In this document: piece by piece, positions 58,377 through 64,000 of the stretch | How positions within the stretch are numbered: the stretch's first letter is position 1 | Layout of the letters: the number at the start of each line of letters is the position of its first letter | Assembly (NCBI GenBank): GCA_017849585.1 | Contig: JAFIGT010000030.1 | Location: 62,001-126,000, forward strand | Length of the DNA stretch: 64,000 nt | DNA from: Verrucomicrobium sp. | GTDB taxonomy: Bacteria; Verrucomicrobiota; Verrucomicrobiia; Methylacidiphilales; UBA1321 | Reading direction: 5' to 3' | Notes under the pieces: model-generated | What the model saw: the letters and a program-made list of their open reading frames with translations, nothing else | Databases searched by the model: none | What the model was told of the DNA's origin: nothing | Position numbers and translations under genes: made by a program

Positions 58377-59852
58377 ATGTTCACGGCTTTCTGGTTTGTT
58401 GCATACGCTTTGGTTGTTCTCGGTCTCTCCATTTATGGAGCCCACCGCTATGTGATGGTCTATCTCTACTACCGTCACAAAAAGCAACTTTCCGTCGTTC
58501 CTCCCGCCCCCGCTGTCTGGCCCGTCGTCACGGTTCAGTTGCCGATTTATAATGAATTCCACGTGGTCGAACGCCTTATCCGCTCCGTCGCGGCTTTGGA
58601 TTACCCGATGGACAAAATGGAGATTCAGGTCCTCGACGATTCAACGGACGAAACCGCGGAGATTGCCGCGCGCGTCACCGCCGAACTGGCCGCCAAAGGC
58701 TACCAGATTGAACACCTTCGCCGCCCGAACCGTCACGGTTTCAAGGCCGGAGCGCTCGCCTACGGCATGGAACGCGCCCACGGCGAATTCTTCGCCATCT
58801 TTGATGCCGACTTCCTGCCGTCGCCCGAGATTCTCCGCCAGACCATCCCCTATTTCCTTGCGGACAAAAAAATCGGCCTGATCCAAACCCGCTGGGGCCA
58901 TCTCAACTCCCGCTCCAGCCTCCTCACCCGCTTGCAAGGGCTCTTCCTCGACGGCCACCTTCTCATCGAACAAACCGCCCGTTGCCGCAGCGGCCGCTTC
59001 CTCAATTTCAACGGCACCGCCGGAATCTGGCGCAAGGAAACCATCCTCAGCGCCGGCAACTGGCAGCACGACACGCTTACCGAGGATCTCGACCTCAGCT
59101 ACCGCGCCCAGATGAAGGGCTGGCAATTCCTCTTCCTCCCGAATCTCGTCACACCCGCGGAACTCCCCATCGACATGAACGCCTTCAAGACCCAGCAGCA
59201 CCGCTGGGCCAAGGGCTCCATCCAGACCTGCAAAAAGCTCCTCCCCCGCATCTTGCGCAGCAACCTTCCGTTCAAGGTCAAAGTCGAAGCCATCTTCCAC
59301 CTCACCTCCAACTTCGCCTACCTGCTGCTCGCCTTCCTGATCTTCCTGCTGCAACCGATGCTCAGCGCGCCGCACCACGCCCCGAATTACTTCTGGCTCA
59401 TCGACGTTCCGATCTTCGGACTCACCTCACTCTCGGTCATCCTCTTCTACGCCACCGCCATTCGCGAGCAGAAGGAAAACAAGCTCAAGGACCTACTCTA
59501 CCTCCCCGGCCTTCTCGCCCTCGGCGTCGGCATGTCGATCAACAACGGCAAAGCCGTGCTCGAAGCCGTCTTCAACCACGAATCCGAATTCACCCGCACA
59601 CCGAAATACGGCGTCATCGGCAAGCAACAAGCCAAGCGCCAGTTCAAGTACATCTCCCTCAAATCGATCCTCCCTTGGTTCGAGGGTGCGCTCGCGTTCT
59701 ACTTCCTCTACTTCATCTCCATGGCCTGCACCAAGGGACAATGGAGCTCCATCCCGTTCCTCGTCCTCTTCCTCATGGGCTTCGCCTACGTCGCCGTGCT
59801 CTCCATCTGGCCCCAGGCCGCCATGAGCAACGCCAAAGCCGAGCAGGATTGA
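58377..59852 (+). CDS. Cellulose-synthase-like family 2 glycosyltransferase
   Basis: The 491-residue protein has two N-terminal helices, a GT2 catalytic domain and four or so C-terminal helices. The processive D,D,D,QxxRW set is complete: [26 protein letters not shown] and QQHRWAKGS. It should extrude a beta-linked glucan or mannan-type polysaccharide across the inner membrane. There is no PilZ domain, so c-di-GMP control as in BcsA is not expected. The ATG at 58377 was preferred over an in-frame upstream start at 58326 because it begins the first helix properly. No bcsB- or export-type partner lies beside it. Confidence 0.88.
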   Translation: MFTAFWFVAYALVVLGLSIYGAHRYVMVYLYYRHKKQLSVVPPAPAVWPVVTVQLPIYNEFHVVERLIRSVAALDYPMDKMEIQVLDDSTDETAEIAARVTAELAAKGYQIEHLRRPNRHGFKAGALAYGMERAHGEFFAIFDADFLPSPEILRQTIPYFLADKKIGLIQTRWGHLNSRSSLLTRLQGLFLDGHLLIEQTARCRSGRFLNFNGTAGIWRKETILSAGNWQHDTLTEDLDLSYRAQMKGWQFLFLPNLVTPAELPIDMNAFKTQQHRWAKGSIQTCKKLLPRILRSNLPFKVKVEAIFHLTSNFAYLLLAFLIFLLQPMLSAPHHAPNYFWLIDVPIFGLTSLSVILFYATAIREQKENKLKDLLYLPGLLALGVGMSINNGKAVLEAVFNHESEFTRTPKYGVIGKQQAKRQFKYISLKSILPWFEGALAFYFLYFISMACTKGQWSSIPFLVLFLMGFAYVAVLSIWPQAAMSNAKAEQD

Positions 59853-60172
59853 GCTCGGAGAGTGAAAAGCTTCCCCATCTGCAAAAAATATCGCACACGC
59901 AGCTCACGTAGCGAACCTAACGCAAACGGTCCCGCGTGGTTTCTGCTATAACTTACGGCATGCAAGGCATTCCCGTATTTGAAAGCTCAAGTCCGAAATT
60001 TCTCGTCGACACTCACGCGACACCCAACAGAGGCGGTCGATTCTTGTAGCGCTTTGTCGACGATATTTTTTCTCGCGCCGCCACAGAGCTGGCATCTCGA
60101 AGGCTAGGCCGAGAGTTTGCTTTTCATTTGCCGCGACGTACCGTAACTTTAACCCTTTCCCGCTGTAAAACC
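59853..60172. other. 320-bp stretch without a recognised gene
   Basis: I find no tRNA, riboswitch or credible reading frame here. A minus-strand frame of 79 codons (59946-60185) overlaps the dapF start and resembles nothing. The region may contain the promoter of dapF; a lysine riboswitch, which would suit a dap operon, is not recognisable. Confidence 0.5.
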
Positions 60173-60982
60173 ATGAAGCTTGCATTCACCAAAATGACCG
60201 GAGCCGGCAACGACTTTGTCGTGGTCGACAATCGCCACAAGACCCTCAACCTCAGCCGCGAGCAGATTGAGAAACTGTGTGATCGTCATTTTGGCATTGG
60301 CGCGGACGGACTCCTCGCGGTCGAACCCGGCGAAAACGGGGCCGACTTCCGCATGCGCTACTACAACTCCGACGGCGGCGAAGCCGAAATGTGCGGCAAC
60401 GGCGCGCGCTGCTTTGCCCGCTACGCCCGCTCCTTCAAGGCCAATGCGGACGCCCTCAGCTTTGACACCCCCGCCGGTCGCATACACGCCCGCTTCATCG
60501 ACAACGATGTGGAGATCAACCTCACCGCGCCGCAGGGATTGGATCTCGGCCGCAAGGTGAAGACCGCCCATGGCGTCGTCTCCGTCGACAGCGTCAATAC
60601 CGGCGTCCCGCATGCCGTCCTCTTCGTCGACAATGCCGCCGAAGTTCCGATCGTGGAATGGGGCCGCGAACTGCGCCGACACGAAGCCTTCGCGCCGAAG
60701 GGAACGAACGTCAATTTCGCCCAGCTCACGCCCAGCGGCGAAATCCTCGTCCGCACCTACGAGCGTGGCGTCGAAGACGAAACCCTCGCGTGCGGCACTG
60801 GTGTCACCGCCGTCGGTATCATCTCCCACCTCGCTCACAACGCGCCACTGCCCGTTCGCATCAAGGTCAAGGGCGGCGACACGCTGCAGGTGAATTTCAA
60901 ACGCGAGGGTGACACCCTCCGCGACGTCACCTTGCGCGGACCGGCCACCATCGTTTTCCAAGGTGAAATCGACCTCGCCTAA
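60173..60982 (+). CDS. dapF: Diaminopimelate epimerase
   Basis: The 269-residue cofactor-independent racemase turns LL-diaminopimelate into meso-diaminopimelate for lysine and peptidoglycan. The two catalytic cysteines are Cys74 (EMCGNGARC) and Cys207 (TLACGTGVT), both in the expected motifs. Length is normal. The ATG at 60173 (MKLAFTKMTGAGND) fits the family N-terminus. dapA follows after 26 bp and dapB after it, making a small dap operon. Confidence 0.96.
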   Translation: MKLAFTKMTGAGNDFVVVDNRHKTLNLSREQIEKLCDRHFGIGADGLLAVEPGENGADFRMRYYNSDGGEAEMCGNGARCFARYARSFKANADALSFDTPAGRIHARFIDNDVEINLTAPQGLDLGRKVKTAHGVVSVDSVNTGVPHAVLFVDNAAEVPIVEWGRELRRHEAFAPKGTNVNFAQLTPSGEILVRTYERGVEDETLACGTGVTAVGIISHLAHNAPLPVRIKVKGGDTLQVNFKREGDTLRDVTLRGPATIVFQGEIDLA

Positions 60983-61008
60983 AACCCAACTTACCCCCTC
61001 TTTATTCC

Positions 61009-61896
61009 ATGAGCACTTATCCCCGTTTCCACGGCGCCTACACCGCGCTGGTCACCCCGTTTCGCAATGATCAAGTTGATGACGCTGCGCTCGTCAAGCT
61101 GATCGAGCATCAGATCAAGGGCGGCATCGACGGTCTCATCCCCGTCGGCACCACCGGCGAATCGCCCACCCTCTCGACGGAAGAACACATCGGCGTCATC
61201 GCCCGCACCGTTGAAGTCTCCAACAAGCGCGTCCCCGTCATCGCCGGGACCGGCTCCAACTCCACATGCGAAGCTGTCCACCTCACGCAGGAAGCGGAAA
61301 AGGTTGGAGCGGATGCCGTGCTCCTCGTTGCCCCGTACTACAACAAGCCGAGCCAGACCGGACTCATCGCCCACTTCTCCAAGATCGCCGATGCCACCAA
61401 GCTCCCGATCATTCTCTACAGCATCCCTGGTCGCTGCGGCATCGAGATCAGCGTCGACACCGTAGCCGCGCTCGCCGCCAGCAAGCCGAACATCGTCGCC
61501 ATCAAGGAAGCGGGCGGTTCCTCCGAACGCGTGAATCAACTGCGGCAGGTCTTGCCAGACACATTCACCATTCTCAGCGGTGACGACTCGCTCACGATTC
61601 CATTCATGAGCCTCGGCGCGAAGGGCGTCATCAGCGTCGCCTCCAACCTCCTGCCCGCCGAAGTCTCCGCCATGGTGCACGCCGCCAATGAAGGTCACTT
61701 CGCCAAGGCCGAAGCCATTCACCACAAGTTTTATCCGCTCTATCGCGACCTCTTCATCGAGCCGAATCCCGTGCCGATCAAGATGGCCCTCGCCCGCGCT
61801 GGCTTCATGACCGAGGACGTCCGACTGCCGCTCGTCGGCATGCAACCCGCCACCCGCGCCAAGCTCGAGAAGACTCTCGCGTCCTTGAATCTCTAG
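61009..61896 (+). CDS. dapA: 4-hydroxy-tetrahydrodipicolinate synthase
   Basis: The 295-residue TIM-barrel enzyme condenses pyruvate with aspartate semialdehyde. The Schiff-base lysine is Lys166 (AIKEAGG), Tyr137 lies in ILYSIPGR, and Thr48/Thr49 are in PVGTTGESPT. All three parts of the catalytic set are present. It is the first committed enzyme of lysine synthesis and is often feedback-inhibited by lysine in Gram-negative bacteria; the sequence alone does not show that here. Confidence 0.95.
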   Translation: MSTYPRFHGAYTALVTPFRNDQVDDAALVKLIEHQIKGGIDGLIPVGTTGESPTLSTEEHIGVIARTVEVSNKRVPVIAGTGSNSTCEAVHLTQEAEKVGADAVLLVAPYYNKPSQTGLIAHFSKIADATKLPIILYSIPGRCGIEISVDTVAALAASKPNIVAIKEAGGSSERVNQLRQVLPDTFTILSGDDSLTIPFMSLGAKGVISVASNLLPAEVSAMVHAANEGHFAKAEAIHHKFYPLYRDLFIEPNPVPIKMALARAGFMTEDVRLPLVGMQPATRAKLEKTLASLNL

Positions 61897-61924
61897 ACTC
61901 CATTCCGTCACCTTTCACACACAT

Positions 61925-62659
61925 ATGACCAAGGTTATCATCGTCGGCGCCAAGGGGCGCATGGGGCAGGCTCTCATCAGGCTCGCCCAACCCGAAGCTG
62001 GTTACACGCTCGTGCGCGGCATTGATGTCGGCGACAACATCGCCACCGATCTGCCCGCCACTGATGCCATCATCGAGTTCAGCCACCACAGCGTCACCGT
62101 CCCGCTCGCACAGCAGATCGCCGCGCAAAAGAAGGCGCTCGTCATTGGCACCACCGGCCATTCCGAAGCCGACAAGGCGACGATCACAGAACTCTCGAAG
62201 ACCATTCCCATCGTTTTCGCTCCCAATTTCTCCATTGGAGTGAATCTCCTCTTCTTCCTCACCCGCAAGACCGCCGAAATTCTCGGCCCGGAATACGATC
62301 AGGAAGTCGTCGAAATGCACCACCGCCTCAAGCTCGATGCTCCCAGCGGCACCGCGCGTCGTCTCGGTGAAATTCTCGCCGAAGTGCAGGACGCTCCCTA
62401 CGACGAACTCATCCGCAACGGTCGCGTTGGCGAAGTCGGCAAGCGCACCAAGCGCGAGATCGGCATGCACGCGCTGCGCGGCGGCGATGTCGTCGGCGAC
62501 CACACCGTCCACTTCGCCACCATCGGCGAACGCGTGGAACTCACACACCGCGCCTCCAGCCGCGACACCTTTGCCTCGGGAGCACTCCGCGCTGCCGCTT
62601 GGGCGACCAAGCAGTCCCCCGGCCTCTACGACATGCAGGATGTTCTCGGCTTGCGCTAG
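61925..62659 (+). CDS. dapB: 4-hydroxy-tetrahydrodipicolinate reductase
   Basis: The 244-residue enzyme reduces HTPA to tetrahydrodipicolinate. The Rossmann loop is VGAKGRMGQAL, GTTGHSEADK is the nicotinamide region, and the catalytic His-His/Lys site is EMHHRLKLDAPSGTA. It is a little shorter than E. coli DapB (273). It follows dapA by 28 bp and precedes folK by 25 bp, so folK and panB are likely in the same transcript. Confidence 0.95.
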   Translation: MTKVIIVGAKGRMGQALIRLAQPEAGYTLVRGIDVGDNIATDLPATDAIIEFSHHSVTVPLAQQIAAQKKALVIGTTGHSEADKATITELSKTIPIVFAPNFSIGVNLLFFLTRKTAEILGPEYDQEVVEMHHRLKLDAPSGTARRLGEILAEVQDAPYDELIRNGRVGEVGKRTKREIGMHALRGGDVVGDHTVHFATIGERVELTHRASSRDTFASGALRAAAWATKQSPGLYDMQDVLGLR

Positions 62660-62684
62660 GGCCTGTTAACACTAAAGGGAAACT

Positions 62685-63152
62685 ATGAAAACCGGCATTG
62701 CTCTCGGCTCGAATCTCGGAGACCGCGCCGCCAGTATGGACGCCGGTTTCGCCTTCCTGCGTTCCCTCTCGCAGAATGGCTACCTGTTGCAGTCCTCGGT
62801 CATTGAAACCGATCCCGTCGATTGTCCACCCGGTTCCGGGGCGTTTTTTAACGCCGTCGCGGAAATTGATTACGAAGGCTCGCCACTACAACTCCTCGGC
62901 CAGCTCCAAAACTTCGAGCACACTATGGGCCGCCAGCCCAATCGCGCGATCAACGCCCCGCGCCCGCTCGATCTCGATATTCTTTATTTCGGCGACACCA
63001 AGCTCAATACACCCGATCTCATCATTCCTCACCCCCGCATTGCTCAACGCGAATTCGTCCTCAAGCCCCTGGCCGAAATTTACCCGGACCTCATTCTCCC
63101 CGGTCAAACGCACAGCGTGCAAAATCTCCTCAATCATTTGACCTCGAAATGA
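62685..63152 (+). CDS. folK: HPPK, hydroxymethyl-dihydropterin pyrophosphokinase
   Basis: The 155-residue protein transfers pyrophosphate from ATP to 6-hydroxymethyl-dihydropterin in folate synthesis. Visible marks are ALGSNLGDR, the pterin-binding central region and the metal site PRPLDLDILYFGD. It is the stand-alone form. Its stop overlaps the panB start (ATGA at 63149-63152), a common folK-panB pairing. Confidence 0.95.
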   Translation: MKTGIALGSNLGDRAASMDAGFAFLRSLSQNGYLLQSSVIETDPVDCPPGSGAFFNAVAEIDYEGSPLQLLGQLQNFEHTMGRQPNRAINAPRPLDLDILYFGDTKLNTPDLIIPHPRIAQREFVLKPLAEIYPDLILPGQTHSVQNLLNHLTSK

Positions 63153-63922
63153 ACGCCCCCACCAAAATCACTCCCCAGTGGATTCGCGATGCGAAAAAAC
63201 GCGGCGAACGGCTGCCCACGCTCACGGCCTACGATTATCCGACCGCAAAGTTGCTCGATGAAAGCGGCATCCCACTCCTCCTCGTTGGCGATTCCCTCGG
63301 CATGGTCATGCTCGGCTATCCCGACACCACGGAAGTCACGATGGAGGACATCCTTCACCACACCCGCGCCGTGGCCCGCGCCAAGACGAACGCACTCGTG
63401 GTCTCCGATCTGCCAATCCATTCCTACGACACCCCCGAGCTTGCCGTCGCGAATGCCAAGCGGCTCGTCGCTGCCGGAGCGGAAGCAGTCAAACTCGAAG
63501 GCGGCGCGCAACGTATCGCCCAGGTCAACGCCATCATCGCGGCAGGCATTCCCATGTTCGGCCATCTCGGCATGCTGCCGCAGGCCGTGCGCGAAGAAGG
63601 CGGTTACAAGATCAAGGGACGAGTCGCGGAAGAACGCGAGCGACTGCTCTCTGATGCCAAGGCGTTGGAAAAAGCTGGTGCCTTCGCCATCGTCTTGGAA
63701 CTCGTCCTGCCGGAAGTCGCCGCTGAAATCTCCCGCTCCATTTCCATCCCCACCATCGGCATTGGTTCCGGTCCCGACTGCGACGGCGAAATCATGGTCG
63801 TCCACGATCTCCTCGGCACATTCCCCTGGTTCCGCCCCAAGTTCGTGAAGGAAAAGAACGAACTCGGCGAAGCCATCCGCACTGCCGCGCGTGCTTACGC
63901 CAGCCGCGTCAAGCAGAGCTAG
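63149..63922 (+). CDS. panB: Ketopantoate hydroxymethyltransferase
   Basis: The 257-residue enzyme makes ketopantoate from 2-ketoisovalerate and methylene-tetrahydrofolate in pantothenate synthesis. Family marks are LTAYDYPTAKLLDESG, LVGDSLGMVMLGY, the active-site acid in KLEGG and the GIGSGPDCDGEIMV stretch. It ends 6 bp before a convergent gene. No panC or panD lies next to it in the window. Confidence 0.95.
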   Translation: MNAPTKITPQWIRDAKKRGERLPTLTAYDYPTAKLLDESGIPLLLVGDSLGMVMLGYPDTTEVTMEDILHHTRAVARAKTNALVVSDLPIHSYDTPELAVANAKRLVAAGAEAVKLEGGAQRIAQVNAIIAAGIPMFGHLGMLPQAVREEGGYKIKGRVAEERERLLSDAKALEKAGAFAIVLELVLPEVAAEISRSISIPTIGIGSGPDCDGEIMVVHDLLGTFPWFRPKFVKEKNELGEAIRTAARAYASRVKQS

Positions 63923-63928
63923 CCCAGC

Positions 63929-64000
63929 TTACGCCGGGAACCACTTCGTCCACGTCTCGGGCGAAATCGCATCGAGCCGATCCACTATCAGATCCGCCTC
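63929..64000 (-). CDS. 3' end of a probable HAD-superfamily hydrolase gene (partial)
   Basis: The last 23 codons of a minus-strand gene are visible, ending WTKWFPA before a TAA at 63929-63931. The visible part (ADLIVDRLDAISPETW) looks like the C-terminal tail of phosphoglycolate-phosphatase-like HAD proteins (ADxVIDxLxEI). The rest lies outside the window, so the call is tentative. Confidence 0.45.
   Translation of the reverse strand, partial: EADLIVDRLDAISPETWTKWFPA

Noticed and set aside
59853-60172. Lysine riboswitch before dapF
   Set aside because: None of the L-box core sequence is visible and the gap shows no ordered stems.
59946-60185. A 79-codon minus-strand frame in the gap before dapF
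   Set aside because: It overlaps the dapF start, has no family look and no ribosome site.

Overview
This 64 kb window looks like an ordinary chromosomal segment of a diderm bacterium, most plausibly from the PVC superphylum (Verrucomicrobiota). That placement is an inference. It rests on the LPS gene lpxA, a meso-diaminopimelate pathway (dapF, dapA, dapB), several secreted or anchored proteins, the mix of a heparinase-type lyase, a GH10 xylanase and a LarA-like protein, and the general base composition. There are no rRNA or tRNA genes, no CRISPR array, no insertion sequence and no prophage.

Layout. 1-3984: end of a nitronate monooxygenase-like gene, folA, a membrane class III cyclase, an exported peroxiredoxin and a DUF4337 membrane protein. 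4055-9057: an ExbB / polysaccharide lyase / ExbD / TonB / zinc-ribbon cluster. 9065-23411: a long run of housekeeping genes on the + strand: guaB3, guaA, hisD-hisB-hisH-hisA, uvrD, miaA, hflX, radC, lpxA, a nucleotidyltransferase, a Xer recombinase and rnc. glnE converges on rnc with a 77-bp overlap. 26089-28403: DUF486 protein, rhomboid protease, lipoprotein and pseudouridine synthase. 28386-35294: a minus-strand cluster of transglutaminase, fused ATP-grasp/alpha-E protein and giant transglutaminase/DUF2126 protein. 35430-38932: methyltransferases and glycosyltransferases, including an AT-rich FkbM gene. 38987-42709: GH10 xylanase, LacI-type regulator and LarA-like protein. 42838-50460: lpdA, an unknown protein, a yeast-type cytosine deaminase, msrP with a PepSY-type membrane protein, a cyclic-nucleotide-binding protein, an AI-2E-type transporter and polX. 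50482-54704: a sugar ABC importer without an ATPase gene. 54731-64000: uvrB, rmuC, a cellulose-synthase-like glycosyltransferase, dapF-dapA-dapB, folK, panB and the end of a probable HAD hydrolase gene.

Three observations deserve most attention. First, the ExbB-like and ExbD-like proteins have both lost the acidic membrane residue normally tied to proton use (Met172 in place of Glu, Gly22 in place of Asp), while the ExbB threonines and the TonB histidine are kept, and a heparinase-type lyase gene sits between them. Second, the transglutaminase/ATP-grasp/alpha-E/DUF2126 cluster is a predicted but uncharacterised peptide-ligation and cleavage system, here with a fused ligase/alpha-E protein. 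Third, the DUF2126 gene appears to carry a one-base deletion just after its family-typical start, which is either a sequencing error or a real inactivating mutation.
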